Origin: Dyadobacter sp. 676
Lineage (GTDB): Bacteria; Bacteroidota; Bacteroidia; Cytophagales; Spirosomataceae
DNA length: 64,000 nt
Reading direction: 5' to 3'
Assembly: GCF_040448675.1 (NCBI RefSeq)
Contig: NZ_CP159289.1
Location: 2,976,001 to 3,040,000, forward strand
Positions 1-9,239 of this stretch are shown here, one piece after another; the stretch's first letter is position 1; each line of letters begins with the position of its first letter. Both the position numbers and the translations under genes were made by a program. The notes beneath the pieces are model-generated. The model had not been told where the DNA came from. It was given only the letters and a program-made list of their open reading frames with translations, and searched no databases.

Positions 1-342
1 CGCCTCGATCTTGTCCCCGTCAACGGTATTGGGTAAAGTGAAAGTTCTCTGGAAAGATGTGTATTTAAATTCTTTCCTGGTGTACTTCTCATTTTTTTCT
101 TCTTCCTTCTGCTCTTTCTCAGCTGAAATGGTCAGTTGATTTTTCTCGAGGTTCAGTTTGAAGTCTGATTTCTGAAGGCCGGGAGCCGCTACTTCAATGC
201 GGAAACCTTCCTTATTTTCAACCACATTCACAGCTGGCACGGTACCTGCGAAAGCAGGGGTGTTAAACTCGTGGAATAGATCCTTACCAAAAAATCCGTT
301 CAAATAAGATGGACCTGCGAAATGTTTGACTAATGTGCTCAT
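1..342 (-). CDS. Hsp20/alpha-crystallin small heat-shock protein (3' end off the window)
   Basis: An open frame read leftwards from ATG at 342 runs off the window edge, giving 114 residues without a stop. After an N-terminal arm of about 35 residues, an alpha-crystallin domain begins (PAVNVVENKEGFRIEVAAPG), followed by the beta strands LEKNQLTISAEK and FQRTFTLP and an acidic/lysine-rich segment between them. This layout is that of bacterial Hsp20 proteins of about 140-150 residues, so roughly the last quarter is missing here. Such proteins are ATP-independent cytoplasmic holdases that bind unfolding clients. The gene stands alone, downstream of the rnc end, with a 240-base upstream region that carries a repeated 13-mer. 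The call is secure at family level. Confidence 0.9.
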   Translation of the reverse strand, partial: MSTLVKHFAGPSYLNGFFGKDLFHEFNTPAFAGTVPAVNVVENKEGFRIEVAAPGLQKSDFKLNLEKNQLTISAEKEQKEEEKNEKYTRKEFKYTSFQRTFTLPNTVDGDKIEA

Positions 343-449
343 TGTTATAAGATTTTTATGTTCTATGTTTTCAGTTTCTTCTAACCGTCGTGGTTATGCC
401 CTGTATTTAACAACTTCTGTTCCGGGCTGGAAAAATGGGAAAAATAGTG

Positions 450-503
450 ACAAAATGGCCGCATTCGTCCGGCTTTTCTCCGGAATGCAGACAAAATGAC
501 CGA
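450..503. promoter_or_regulatory. Direct 13-mer repeat around a CCGG hairpin upstream of hsp20
   Basis: The 13-mer GACAAAATGGCCG (450-462) recurs as GACAAAATGACCG (491-503), one mismatch, start to start 41 bases. Between them, GCATTC and CCGG face CCGG and AATGC as an imperfect hairpin. The element lies 108-160 bases upstream of the small heat-shock gene, which is the only gene starting here because rnc ends at 583. A binding site controlling the chaperone gene is an inference; no TAnnTTTG box was found in this stretch. Confidence 0.3.
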
Positions 504-582
504 CAATCGTTTTTTCAAAACACACAAAACGACATTAGCCCATAGGAGAACCAATGAGCAGACGCTTTAAAAACAAGTAAGG

Positions 583-1329
583 TTATTTCAATTCAAGGAT
601 TGCGCAGGCCTGCTCGGAAGCGGATTGTTCGGCTTTTTTCTTGGTAAAGCCGTTGCCAATGGCGAAGGGCTCGTCGTTAACGAGGATTTGGGAGATGAAT
701 TCGCGGTGGTGCCGGGTACCCCGTTCTTCGAGTATTTCGAAGCGGATCTCCTTGCCCTCGCGCTGCGCCCATTCGATGATGAGACTTTTGAAGTTCACAT
801 TGTTCTGGATAATACTGTCCAGATCGTAATGTGTGATGAGCTTGCTGATGATGAAGGTCCGCGTGAAACGGAAGCCCTTATCGAGGTAAATGGCGCCTAC
901 GAATGCTTCGAGCGCGTCCCCGTACATGGATGAGCGTGGCGACATACCGCGGCGGTTGCCGTCGTATTCGATCAGCCGGTCGAGGCCCAGCTTGCGCGAA
1001 ATCTGGTTCAGCGACTCGCGATTCACGATCCGAGAGCGGATTTCGGTGAGGAAGCCCTCGTCTTTGTAGGGATATTTGGTAAAAAGAAACTCTGCCACCA
1101 CCATGCCCAGCACCGCGTCGCCCAGGTATTCCAAACGCTCGTTCGATTCCCTGAAACCTTTGATAGCGGTCTCGCGGGAAGCGGAGGTGTGCCTGAAAGC
1201 CAGCTGATAAACGCCGAGATTAGAAGGCTTGTCGCCTATAACATGCGCAATCGACTCCTTAAATTTTTTGTCCTCAGCACTTCCGGTCCTGAACAGGGAA
1301 AGTATCGGTATAAGAATTCGCTTTGCCAA
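583..1329 (-). CDS. rnc: Ribonuclease III
   Basis: This 248-residue protein is ribonuclease III, which cleaves double-stranded RNA in rRNA processing and mRNA decay. The family signature NERLEYLGD is at residues 63-71 and the second acidic motif YGDALEAFVG at 136-145, so the metal-binding residues E64/E67/D71 and D138/E141 are all present. The C-terminal third (about 180-248) is a double-stranded-RNA-binding domain ending in KKKAEQSASEQACAILE. It lies 14 bases behind fabF and 3' of acpP, a gene order widespread in Bacteroidota, and is probably cotranscribed from the acpP side. The N-terminus is slightly extended, but no better internal start is evident. Confidence 0.96.
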   Translation of the reverse strand: MAKRILIPILSLFRTGSAEDKKFKESIAHVIGDKPSNLGVYQLAFRHTSASRETAIKGFRESNERLEYLGDAVLGMVVAEFLFTKYPYKDEGFLTEIRSRIVNRESLNQISRKLGLDRLIEYDGNRRGMSPRSSMYGDALEAFVGAIYLDKGFRFTRTFIISKLITHYDLDSIIQNNVNFKSLIIEWAQREGKEIRFEILEERGTRHHREFISQILVNDEPFAIGNGFTKKKAEQSASEQACAILELK

Positions 1330-1343
1330 TGGTAGAGATTTAA

Positions 1344-2597
1344 TCAGTCTTCGTATTTCTTGAAAACGACTGACGCATTATGACCTCCGAAACCGAAAGT
1401 ATTGCTCAAAGCGACATTTACACGACGTTTTTCGGCCTTATTGAATGTAAGTTTCAGGCGCGGATTAATTTCCGGGTCGTCGGTAAAATGGTTAATGGTA
1501 GGCGGCACCACCTGGTCCTTGATCGCCATGATACAGGCGGCAGCTTCGATGGCTCCTGCTCCTCCCAATAAATGCCCTGTCATCGATTTCGTTGAGCTGA
1601 TATTCAGATCATATGCATGCTCGCCGAAGAATTTTTCTATGGCCTTGATCTCCTGCGGGTCACCGATCGGGGTAGATGTACCGTGGGTATTGATGTAATC
1701 GATATCCTCAGGCTTGATGCCTGCGTTATCGACCGCATTTTTCATTACAATGTAAGCGCCGAGTCCTTCCGGATGCGGAGCGGTGATGTGATAGGCGTCG
1801 GACGACATCCCGGCACCGATCATTTCGGCGTAAATCTTTGCCCCGCGTGCTTTCGCATGTTCGAGTTCTTCCAAAATAATCGCCGCTCCTCCTTCTCCGA
1901 GCACGAAACCGTCACGGTCCTTGTCGTAAGGGCGCGAGGCAGTTTCAGGCGAATCGTTTCTTTCGGACAATGCTTTCAGTGCATTGAAACCGCCCACACC
2001 GGCAATCGTCACCGCCGCTTCGGAACCGCCGGAGATACATACGTTCATCAAACCGAGCTTGATGTAATTGTATGCGTCGATCAACGCGTTGGTCGCCGAA
2101 GCGCAAGCCGATACCGTGATAAAATTAGGTCCCCGGAAACCGTACCGGATCGACAATACGCCGGAAGCGCTGTCGACGATCATTTTCGGGATAAAGAAAG
2201 GATTGAAACGGGGAGTTCTGCCGTTCTCGGAATAGTTCATCACCTCTTCCTCGAAAGTTTTGAGGCCGCCGATGCCGGAGCCCCAAATTACACCGGCTTT
2301 GTCGAGATCAAGCGTATCTGCGTCAAAGCCGGCGTCCTTCATCGCTTCGTCGGCCGCGATGACGGCGTATTGTGTAAAGGGGTCCATTTTACGGGCTTCT
2401 TGCCGAGGAATGTAATTCGTAACGTCCAATCCCTTCACCTCACAGGCGAAACGCGTACGAAACTTTTCAGCATCGAACCGCGTGATGGGGGCTGCACCGC
2501 TTACGCCTGCAACCAGATTTGACCAAAAGGTAGGAACATCATTGCCAACGGGCGTCAATGCGCCCATTCCTGTAATTACAACTCGCTTAAAACTCAT
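1344..2597 (-). CDS. fabF: Beta-ketoacyl-ACP synthase II
   Basis: A 417-residue KAS II condensing enzyme, which extends acyl-ACP with malonyl-ACP in type II fatty acid synthesis in the cytoplasm. The Cys-His-His triad is visible: C165 in VSACASATNAL, H305 in NTHGTSTPIGD and H342 in STKSMTGHLLGGAGAIEA. The length is standard and the N-terminus (MSFKRVVITGMGALTPVG) is the usual first strand of the thiolase fold. It sits 43 bases behind acpP, which encodes its carrier protein, and 14 bases ahead of rnc, so the three probably form one operon. Confidence 0.97.
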   Translation of the reverse strand: MSFKRVVITGMGALTPVGNDVPTFWSNLVAGVSGAAPITRFDAEKFRTRFACEVKGLDVTNYIPRQEARKMDPFTQYAVIAADEAMKDAGFDADTLDLDKAGVIWGSGIGGLKTFEEEVMNYSENGRTPRFNPFFIPKMIVDSASGVLSIRYGFRGPNFITVSACASATNALIDAYNYIKLGLMNVCISGGSEAAVTIAGVGGFNALKALSERNDSPETASRPYDKDRDGFVLGEGGAAIILEELEHAKARGAKIYAEMIGAGMSSDAYHITAPHPEGLGAYIVMKNAVDNAGIKPEDIDYINTHGTSTPIGDPQEIKAIEKFFGEHAYDLNISSTKSMTGHLLGGAGAIEAAACIMAIKDQVVPPTINHFTDDPEINPRLKLTFNKAEKRRVNVALSNTFGFGGHNASVVFKKYED

Positions 2598-2640
2598 AAA
2601 ATTGGGACAGAAATAGAAGATTGTACTGGTAAAAACCGGA

Positions 2641-2877
2641 TTACTTCACGTTTTCTTCCAGATATGCAACAGCCTGACCAACTGTACCGATGTTCTCTGC
2701 CTGATCGTCAGGGATAGAAAGATTGAATTCTTTTTCGAATTCCATAATCAACTCAACGGTGTCTAGAGAGTCCGCTCCCAAGTCGTTCTGGAAGTTTGCT
2801 TCCGGTGTAACCTCCGACTCTTCAACGCCGAGTTTTTCGACGATAATTTGCTTAACTCTTTCTGCAATTGCTGACAT
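2641..2877 (-). CDS. acpP: Acyl carrier protein
   Basis: This 78-residue acidic protein is the acyl carrier protein that holds growing fatty acyl chains on a phosphopantetheine arm. The attachment serine is S37 in [15 protein letters not shown]. It is the first gene of the acpP-fabF-rnc operon. The 232 bases upstream (2878-3109), shared with the divergent kdsA, must contain both promoters; the stretch is A/T-rich near acpP but has no exact TAnnTTTG box that I can find. Confidence 0.98.
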   Translation of the reverse strand: MSAIAERVKQIIVEKLGVEESEVTPEANFQNDLGADSLDTVELIMEFEKEFNLSIPDDQAENIGTVGQAVAYLEENVK

Positions 2878-3109
2878 TTTATAATCACTTTTTGGTTAAA
2901 ATCGCCACAAAGAAAGATATTTCAGTTCACTTTTTCAAAAATTTTTTAAACACTTCATTTTATTGCATAATCCCTGTTTGAAATAAAAAAAAGCAGGAAA
3001 TCAGCCGATTATAAGGGCTCCGTTTCAAGAAATCGGCCGAGTGCGAAGAGAACGTTACGGATAGCCGTACATTCGCGAAACATTTATCAATACCTATACC
3101 AACACCAGT

Positions 3110-3922
3110 ATGATCTCGATACCGAAGTTGAAAAATACCGATTCGACCAATTTCTTCCTGATGGCTGGCCCCTGCGCGATAGAAGGAAGGGATATGGCGC
3201 TGCGAATCGCCGAGCATATCGTTACAATCACCGAACGCCTTCGCATTCCTTATATATTCAAGGGTTCCTACCGCAAAGCCAACCGCACCAAAATCGACTC
3301 GTTTACAGGAATCGGCGATGAAAAAGCGTTGAAAATCTTGCAGGAAGTAAGTCAGACTTTCGGCATTCCTACTGTTACCGACATTCACGAATCGCACGAA
3401 GCAGCAATGGCGGCCGAATATGTGGATGTGCTGCAAATCCCGGCATTCCTTTGTCGCCAGACGGAGCTTCTCGTGGCCGCTGCACGCACGGGCAAGGCAG
3501 TGAATGTCAAAAAAGGACAATTTCTTTCCGGCGCATCGATGAAATTTGCCGCGGAGAAAATCAATGAAGTAAACCCGGAAGCACAAGTAATCCTTACTGA
3601 TCGCGGTAACAGCTTTGGTTACGGGGATTTGGTGGTAGATTATCGTAACCTCCCTGAAATGGCCGCATTTGGCGTACCGGTGGTGATGGACTGCACGCAT
3701 TCGTTGCAACAGCCCAACCAGGCTTCGGGCATCACCGGCGGTAAACCCAAACTCATCGAAACCATCGCGAAAGCCGCCATCGCCGTGGGAGCCGACGGCC
3801 TTTTCATCGAAACCCATTTCAATCCCGCCGAAGCCAAATCCGACGGTGCCAACATGCTCCCGCTCGATCAGCTCGAAGGGTTGCTGGAAAGACTTGTACG
3901 CGTGAGAGAAGCTATTTTATGA
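3110..3922 (+). CDS. kdsA: 3-deoxy-8-phosphooctulonate synthase
   Basis: A 270-residue Kdo-8-phosphate synthase, which condenses phosphoenolpyruvate with arabinose-5-phosphate for the inner core of lipopolysaccharide. Recognisable family segments are MAGPCAIEG near the start, FKGSYRKANRT (substrate binding), TDIHES, LQIPAFLCRQTEL, NVKKGQF and the C-terminal IETHFNP. A cysteine in the AGPCAIEG motif is consistent with the metal-dependent subgroup. The downstream PAP2 gene starts within the stop codon region (4-base ATGA overlap), so the two are translationally coupled. Confidence 0.97.
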   Translation: MISIPKLKNTDSTNFFLMAGPCAIEGRDMALRIAEHIVTITERLRIPYIFKGSYRKANRTKIDSFTGIGDEKALKILQEVSQTFGIPTVTDIHESHEAAMAAEYVDVLQIPAFLCRQTELLVAAARTGKAVNVKKGQFLSGASMKFAAEKINEVNPEAQVILTDRGNSFGYGDLVVDYRNLPEMAAFGVPVVMDCTHSLQQPNQASGITGGKPKLIETIAKAAIAVGADGLFIETHFNPAEAKSDGANMLPLDQLEGLLERLVRVREAIL

Positions 3923-4611
3923 TCCCAAAAACTATGAAGGCATATCTGATATGCCTTTTTCTTTGTCTGCAAATACTCCCTCAGGCCGCATTTGCCCAGC
4001 AGGATTCCACCAAACTATGGAAAGTAACTGCCGGCGATGTTATCCCGCCCGTTTCGCTGGGGCTGGCGGGCCTTATTGTTCAGGGAAAAATCAGCCGGCA
4101 TTTGCAGGAGCGCGTGGTTTCCAGCTATCCTAATTACCGCACCAATTTGGACGAATATCTACCGTATGCGCCGGGCGTGGTAAGCCTCGGGCTAGCGTCC
4201 GCGGGCGTGAAGGGCAAACATAAGCTCGGCGACCAGGTGATTCTGGCGTTGCTGTCCAATGTCATCGCGCAAGGCGTTACACAGAGCTTGAAGCGCATTG
4301 TGCGTTATCCTCGGCCCAATGGCGAGGATTATCACTCATTCCCATCGGGACACAGCACTACCGCTTTTGCCAATGCTGCGATCCTGCACGAAGAATACGG
4401 AGAACGCAGCATATTATATAGTATAGGCGGCTATGGCACGGCCACGGCCGTAGGTACCATGCGCGTGCTTGGCAACCATCACTGGCTCGCCGACGTGCTC
4501 ATGGGCGCGGGCATAGGCATAGGTGCGACGAAAGTTGTTTACATCAGCTACCCCTGGATGCAGCAGCAGGTGCGGAAAATGAAAGCAAGGCGGCATAGCA
4601 AAAAAAATTGA
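3919..4611 (+). CDS. PAP2-family phosphatase, membrane or periplasmic
   Basis: A 230-residue phosphatase of the PAP2 superfamily with an N-terminal signal sequence (LICLFLCLQ, cleavage near AFA-QQ). The three catalytic motifs are present: K125 to R132-P133, PSGH at 142-145, and R182 to H188 and D192 in the third motif. Hydrophobic stretches lie between them. Substrates of such enzymes include undecaprenyl pyrophosphate, phosphatidate and lipid A phosphates; the overlap with kdsA suggests an envelope-lipid role, but the substrate cannot be read from the sequence. Translation may start at the coupled ATG (3919) or at residue 6, which also begins a normal signal peptide. Confidence 0.88.
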   Translation: MIPKTMKAYLICLFLCLQILPQAAFAQQDSTKLWKVTAGDVIPPVSLGLAGLIVQGKISRHLQERVVSSYPNYRTNLDEYLPYAPGVVSLGLASAGVKGKHKLGDQVILALLSNVIAQGVTQSLKRIVRYPRPNGEDYHSFPSGHSTTAFANAAILHEEYGERSILYSIGGYGTATAVGTMRVLGNHHWLADVLMGAGIGIGATKVVYISYPWMQQQVRKMKARRHSKKN

Positions 4612-4712
4612 AATACTGCTGACATAGGGTTGTCACCCGGCACTTTCACTTTTGCAAAGTCATCTGTTAGCCATGCACTTCTCAAAGAGACAATCTTAAA
4701 GTTTTTTACGCG

Positions 4713-5273
4713 ATGTCATATTGCACTTACGTCAACAACAACCAATCGGAGCAGGCCGACTACCTGCTCCACAAACATTATCATGATAACCACTATGGCT
4801 TTCCGATCGACGATGACGACGAGTTATTCGGGCGGCTTTTGCTGGAAATCAACCAGGCCGGACTCAGCTGGACGCTGATGCTTCGAAAGCAAGACAGTTT
4901 CCGGGCCGCTTACGATAATTTCTCCATTGAAAAAGTGGCTGCTTATGACGAGTCGGACCGTGAGCGGCTACTGGCCGATCCCGGCATCGTTCGAAACCGG
5001 TTGAAGGTGAATGCAGCTATTGTGAATGCACGGAAAATTCTTGAATTGAAACAGGAATACGGCTCGTTCAAAGGATGGATCGACGCGCATCATCCTTTGA
5101 CGAAAGAGCAGTGGGTCAAGCTGTTTAAAAAGACTTTTAAGTTTACGGGCGGGGAGATTGTGAACGAGTTTCTGATGAGTACGGGATATTTGCCGGGCGC
5201 TCATGATGCCGATTGTCCGGTTTATAATGCCACGCTGCGGCCAACCGCAAAGACACTGCAGCGGCGGCCGTGA
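4713..5273 (+). CDS. tag: DNA-3-methyladenine glycosylase I
   Basis: A 186-residue TagI glycosylase that removes 3-methyladenine from alkylated DNA, starting base excision repair. The family markers are C4 in the opening SYCTYV, YHDNHYGFP (residues 23-31), E45 in LEINQAGLSW, and the C-terminal H164 and C168 of GAHDADC. C4, H24, H164 and C168 match the known zinc site of the E. coli enzyme. The gene ends 4 bases before the convergent GDPD gene. About 100 bases separate it from the PAP2 gene, enough for its own promoter. Confidence 0.93.
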   Translation: MSYCTYVNNNQSEQADYLLHKHYHDNHYGFPIDDDDELFGRLLLEINQAGLSWTLMLRKQDSFRAAYDNFSIEKVAAYDESDRERLLADPGIVRNRLKVNAAIVNARKILELKQEYGSFKGWIDAHHPLTKEQWVKLFKKTFKFTGGEIVNEFLMSTGYLPGAHDADCPVYNATLRPTAKTLQRRP

Positions 5274-5277
5274 ATGG

Positions 5278-6093
5278 TCACGAATGGCTCTTGATATAAT
5301 TAACAAGCTCGGCGGGCTTATCCGTTTGCAACCCTTGCACACCTTTATGCAATGCCTCATTCCATGACGCCGGGCCTTCGGTAGGGCTTTGCACATCCAG
5401 CCAAACCGACAGGCCATGTTCATGCGCAGCTTTCAGCAATTCCGGATCGGATACGTTATCTACCACCTGAATGTGCATTTGATTCAGAAATGCAGCCAGT
5501 TGCTCCTTATTAGTCACTTCTTTCGGAAGGCTGGTCATTAGCGGCATTTCGGGAGCCACTTCCCTCCATTTTTTGTATTGTTCTTCCTTATTTAAATAGA
5601 CTACGATCTGGTGCTCCATGCCAGCGGCTTTGATCTGCTTCCAGGTTTCGGCAACGTCCGCATCCTTGAAGTCCAGATAAATATTGATTTTACCCTTACA
5701 AAGCGCGAGTATCTCTTTGAATTCGGGAACCCGGTGGGGCTTTTTATTACGGTTGAAAACCTGTAAATCTTCCACTTCCTGCCAGGTCATATCGGCTACC
5801 TTACCCGCACCATTTGTAGTCCGGTCTACTTTGGCGTCATGCATCGCGACGAGGTGGCCGTCTTTGGTTGTCCTTAAATCCACCTCAACATAATCGGCAC
5901 CGCAGTTAATGGCTTCACGCGTGGAAGCGAGCGTGTTTTCAGGCGCGTTTACATGATTACCACGATGGGCTATCACAACCGTTTTATGTTTGGAATGCGG
6001 TAATGCGGGATGCGCATGGTGCTGCGCGAATGCTGGTGTAATAAGCGCGGCGTACGCTACGAGGGAGCAGATTTTGTGAACAAACAATTTCAT
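5278..6093 (-). CDS. Secreted glycerophosphodiester phosphodiesterase
   Basis: A 271-residue GDPD-family enzyme that hydrolyses glycerophosphodiesters to glycerol-3-phosphate and an alcohol. A signal peptide (cleavage after AFA, about residue 23) places it in the periplasm or outside. The TIM-barrel catalytic residues are H43-R44 (AHRGN), E52 (PENT), E70 and D72 (VEVDLRTTKDG) and H85 (AMHD). The glpK gene lies about 7 kb away, so periplasmic release of glycerol-3-phosphate could feed glycerol metabolism, but no transporter is linked. It is not cotranscribed with the PfkB gene, since a terminator lies between them. Confidence 0.9.
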   Translation of the reverse strand: MKLFVHKICSLVAYAALITPAFAQHHAHPALPHSKHKTVVIAHRGNHVNAPENTLASTREAINCGADYVEVDLRTTKDGHLVAMHDAKVDRTTNGAGKVADMTWQEVEDLQVFNRNKKPHRVPEFKEILALCKGKINIYLDFKDADVAETWKQIKAAGMEHQIVVYLNKEEQYKKWREVAPEMPLMTSLPKEVTNKEQLAAFLNQMHIQVVDNVSDPELLKAAHEHGLSVWLDVQSPTEGPASWNEALHKGVQGLQTDKPAELVNYIKSHS

Positions 6094-6155
6094 CGTGAAT
6101 TTCAGGTTATCAGCGGGGTTACCGTTTTTTCAACCAATCGGACTAATGGGCCGGT

Positions 6156-6204
6156 AAAAAAATGAGTCTACAAGCAGAAATGCAATTCCAACTCATAGAC
6201 TCAT
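6156..6204 (-). terminator. Intrinsic terminator of the PfkB gene
   Basis: On the minus strand, a 9-bp perfect stem (ATGAGTCTA at 6162-6170 with TAGACTCAT at 6196-6204, 25-base loop) is followed by seven T residues (A run 6156-6162 on the plus strand). It lies 21 bases behind the PfkB stop. Confidence 0.6.
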
Positions 6205-6224
6205 CTGCTCTGAACTTTAAACTT

Positions 6225-7142
6225 TTATTGTATTTCGAAGCTCGCCAGTTTCACAAATTCCTGCACGCGGTCGTTGATTTCCTGCTGCGAAAGGTTCACC
6301 AAACGCTCCGTGCCGAATTTCTCCACGCAGAAAGATGCCATCGCCGAACCATAAATGATCGCACGCTTCATATTGTCGAAAGAGATGTCGTTGGTAGCGG
6401 CGAGATACCCGATAAAACCACCCGCAAATGAGTCGCCGGCGCCGGTCGGGTCGAAAACTTCTTCCAGTGGCAACGCGGGCGCGAAGAAGATGCGGTCTTC
6501 CTGGAACAGCAATGCGCCGTGCTCGCCTTTTTTAATAATCAGCGTCTTGGGGCCCATGGCCAGGATTTTCTTGGCGGCCTTGCGCAATGAGTATTCGCCT
6601 GAAAGCTGGCGCGCCTCTTCGTCGTTGATCGTCAGGAGGTCGACCAGTTTCAAAACCGATTTCAGGTCTTCCAATGCGATATTCATCCACAGGTTCATGG
6701 TATCGAGCATGATCAGCTTCGGGCGTTTTGCCAAACGTTCGATCACCAGTTTCTGAGTCACGGGAACCGTATTGCCCAGCATCAGGAACTCGGTACCCTG
6801 GTAGGAATCCGGGATGATGGGGTCGAAATGCTCCATCACATTCAGCTCCGTGATCAGCGTGTCGCGCGTGTTCATATCCTCATGGTACTTACCCGACCAG
6901 AAGAATGTCTTGCCATCCTGAACGATCTCCAAACCCTTGGTATCCACACCATGTTCTTCAAGGAGGTCAATCATTTCTTTGGGGAAATCACCCCCTACTA
7001 CCGCAACCAGGTTATTCTGTTTCGTGAAGTAAGAGGCGGCTAGTGTGATGTAAGTGGCGGCACCGCCGATAATTTTGTCTGTTTTTCCAAACGGGGTTTC
7101 GAGCGCATCGAATGCAACAGATCCTACGGTAAGTAAACTCAT
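6225..7142 (-). CDS. PfkB-family carbohydrate/nucleoside kinase
   Basis: A 305-residue ribokinase-like kinase that phosphorylates a sugar or nucleoside with ATP. The second PfkB signature, DPTGAGDSFAGG, is at 231-242 with the catalytic base at D237 and the GAGD anion hole. The N-terminal GGAATYITLAASYF corresponds to the sugar-binding GG motif. Residues around FFWSGKYHEDMNTRDTL are those of the Bacteroidota group often labelled sugar kinase or adenosine-kinase-like; the actual substrate is unknown. The gene stands alone, with a hairpin terminator at its 3' end and a 192-base divergent region before DUF5618. Confidence 0.88.
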   Translation of the reverse strand: MSLLTVGSVAFDALETPFGKTDKIIGGAATYITLAASYFTKQNNLVAVVGGDFPKEMIDLLEEHGVDTKGLEIVQDGKTFFWSGKYHEDMNTRDTLITELNVMEHFDPIIPDSYQGTEFLMLGNTVPVTQKLVIERLAKRPKLIMLDTMNLWMNIALEDLKSVLKLVDLLTINDEEARQLSGEYSLRKAAKKILAMGPKTLIIKKGEHGALLFQEDRIFFAPALPLEEVFDPTGAGDSFAGGFIGYLAATNDISFDNMKRAIIYGSAMASFCVEKFGTERLVNLSQQEINDRVQEFVKLASFEIQ

Positions 7143-7286
7143 AAGTGATTACTGTGTTGATTTTAAGTTAGTTTCAAACTGGATTTTAAATGCAAAAACG
7201 CTGCGAAGATAAACAAAACGCCCGAATAGCCTCTCCCCGCCTGCTCATTCTCAGTTCTATCTACAAATCAATCCTGCGTTATTTGC

Positions 7287-7294
7287 TATTTTTG
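7287..7294 (+). promoter_or_regulatory. Bacteroidota -7 box for the DUF5618-cysS group
   Basis: TATTTTTG matches the TAnnTTTG consensus and lies 40 bases before the DUF5618 start. No exact TTTG is found at the -33 position, so this is a partial promoter call. Confidence 0.45.
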
Positions 7295-7334
7295 TCTGAA
7301 GTAAAATTCTCTATCAACTAATTCACATACTATT

Positions 7335-7715
7335 ATGGAAGTAATCAACGAAGCTAAAAGGTACATCGACAATGCAAGGGGATTTCTTAGAAACAATGCC
7401 CGCAAAGAAAATGGCGTATACCAGGATACAAAATACGTGAAGATTGCAGGGCATACGGCTTATAGCGGCGTTTTGATGGCGCTTGACGCGGTGCTTCCAG
7501 AGAAAGGGTCCCGCAAAAGTGTCGAATGGTACCAGAAAGAACTTAGTGCAATTGACAAACGGGTATTAGCCAGCTTTCTGAATGCGTATCACCAATTGCA
7601 TATCGGCATGGGCTATGACGGTAATCCGAGTGCAAAAATGGCCAATATAGGCTTGCAGGATGCAGAAAGAATTATCCATTGGGTCGAGAACCGGCTCGAA
7701 AAGACAAACCAGTAA
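7335..7715 (+). CDS. DUF5618-family small helical protein
   Basis: A 126-residue, probably all-helical cytoplasmic protein without signal peptide or membrane segment. I recognise it as the DUF5618 type found in Bacteroidota from the pattern ARKENGVYQDTKYVKIAGH followed by AYSGVLMALD. The layout (helix bundle, YQKEL, NAYHQLHIGMGYDG, and a C-terminal helix ending AERIIHWVE) recalls HEPN-like bundles, but no R-x4-6-H catalytic motif is obvious. It starts the group DUF5618-cysS-DUF192-M28, with a 21-base gap to cysS. Function unknown. Confidence 0.75.
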   Translation: MEVINEAKRYIDNARGFLRNNARKENGVYQDTKYVKIAGHTAYSGVLMALDAVLPEKGSRKSVEWYQKELSAIDKRVLASFLNAYHQLHIGMGYDGNPSAKMANIGLQDAERIIHWVENRLEKTNQ

Positions 7716-7736
7716 TCAAGAAAGTATAACATATAA

Positions 7737-9239
7737 ATGACCGCACAAACTTTCCAGCCACTCAAAATATTCAATACGCTTACCCGTAAAAAGGATGTTT
7801 TCGTTCCCATTGCCCCTCCCTATGTCGGCATGTATGTGTGCGGGCCGACGGTCTACAACAATGTGCATTTGGGCAACATCCGCACGTTTCTCTCATTCGA
7901 TATCCTGTTCCGCTATCTGACGCACATCGGCTACAAGGTCCGCTACGTCCGCAATATTACCGATGTAGGCCACCTCGTAGGCGATGGCGACGAGGGCGAG
8001 GACAAGATCGGCAAAATGGCCAAGCTGCAAAAGCTCGAACCGATGGAGGTCGTGCAGCAATATACCAATGATTTCCATGCGGTTACAGCGGTTTTCAACC
8101 TGCTTTCACCCAGCATAGAGCCTACTGCAACCGGCCATTTGATCGAGCAAATCGAAGCGGTGCAAGCGTTGATCGACAAGGGAGTGGCGTATGAGTCCAA
8201 TGGCTCGGTATATTTCGATATTAACAAATACCAGGCAGGCGGCAATGAATATGGCAAGCTTTCAGGCCGCATTATCGAGGATTTGCTGAACGAAACACGT
8301 GACCTCGACGGTCAGGCCGAGAAGCGCAATCCGCTCGATTTCGCATTGTGGAAAAAAGCCAGTCCCGAGCACATTATGCAATGGGAATCGCCTTGGGGCA
8401 AAGGCTTCCCTGGCTGGCACCTCGAATGTACCTGCATGAGTGCCAAGTACTTAGGTAAACAGTTCGATATCCACGGCGGTGGCATGGATCTCAAATTCCC
8501 GCACCACGAATGCGAAATTGCACAAGGTAAATCGCTCACCGGCGAAGAACCCGTTCGTTACTGGATGCATACCAATATGCTGACTGTCAACGGGCAAAAA
8601 ATGTCAAAATCGCTGGGCAATTCTTTTTTGCCGGCCGAGCTCTTTTCGGGTAACCACGAATTGCTGGAACAGGCCTACAGTCCGATGACGGTTCGCTTTT
8701 TCATGCTCCAGAGCCAGTACCGGAGCACGCTCGATTTCTCGAACGAAGCACTGAAGGCCGCTCAGAAAGGTTACAAAAAACTTGCTAACGGCCTGCGCAT
8801 CGCCAAGCTCCTTACGTATACGCACGAAGATGGTGTCCCTTTTGACGAAGCCAAAAAAGCCGATATCGAAAAGTCGATCGAAGGGTTTTACAATGCGATG
8901 AATGATGATCTGAATACCGCCGTGGCATTTGCGAACCTGTTCAATATGTTGAAATACATCAATATGCTGAACATGGGTCAGTTGAAGTCGGCGGCGCTGG
9001 GAGAGGCGGTATTTATTTCGCTGAAAGAGAAGTTCGTGGTTTTTTTCGAAGATGTTTTAGGCTTGAAAGAGGAACTGGCCGAAGGCCACGCAATCCTCGA
9101 TGGTATGCTCAAACTCTACCGGGAATTTAAACTTTCCCAGAACTACGAAAAAGTGGACGAAATCCGTTCTTACTTCAAAAATCAGGGTCTGGTGATCCGC
9201 GACACCAAAACGCGCATCGACTGGGCGTATGAAGAATAA
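7737..9239 (+). CDS. cysS: Cysteinyl-tRNA synthetase
   Basis: A 500-residue class I synthetase that charges tRNA-Cys with cysteine. Zinc and adenylate motifs are in place: C35 in [11 protein letters not shown], the HIGH-type HLGN at 44-47, the second zinc segment [14 protein letters not shown] followed by [15 protein letters not shown], and KMSKS at 288-292. The length matches the family. The downstream DUF192 gene begins at or just after the stop codon, so the two are coupled. Confidence 0.98.
   Translation: MTAQTFQPLKIFNTLTRKKDVFVPIAPPYVGMYVCGPTVYNNVHLGNIRTFLSFDILFRYLTHIGYKVRYVRNITDVGHLVGDGDEGEDKIGKMAKLQKLEPMEVVQQYTNDFHAVTAVFNLLSPSIEPTATGHLIEQIEAVQALIDKGVAYESNGSVYFDINKYQAGGNEYGKLSGRIIEDLLNETRDLDGQAEKRNPLDFALWKKASPEHIMQWESPWGKGFPGWHLECTCMSAKYLGKQFDIHGGGMDLKFPHHECEIAQGKSLTGEEPVRYWMHTNMLTVNGQKMSKSLGNSFLPAELFSGNHELLEQAYSPMTVRFFMLQSQYRSTLDFSNEALKAAQKGYKKLANGLRIAKLLTYTHEDGVPFDEAKKADIEKSIEGFYNAMNDDLNTAVAFANLFNMLKYINMLNMGQLKSAALGEAVFISLKEKFVVFFEDVLGLKEELAEGHAILDGMLKLYREFKLSQNYEKVDEIRSYFKNQGLVIRDTKTRIDWAYEE

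Noticed and set aside
2960..3817. 285-codon minus-strand frame over kdsA
   Set aside because: It lies antisense to a complete kdsA and shows no recognisable family.
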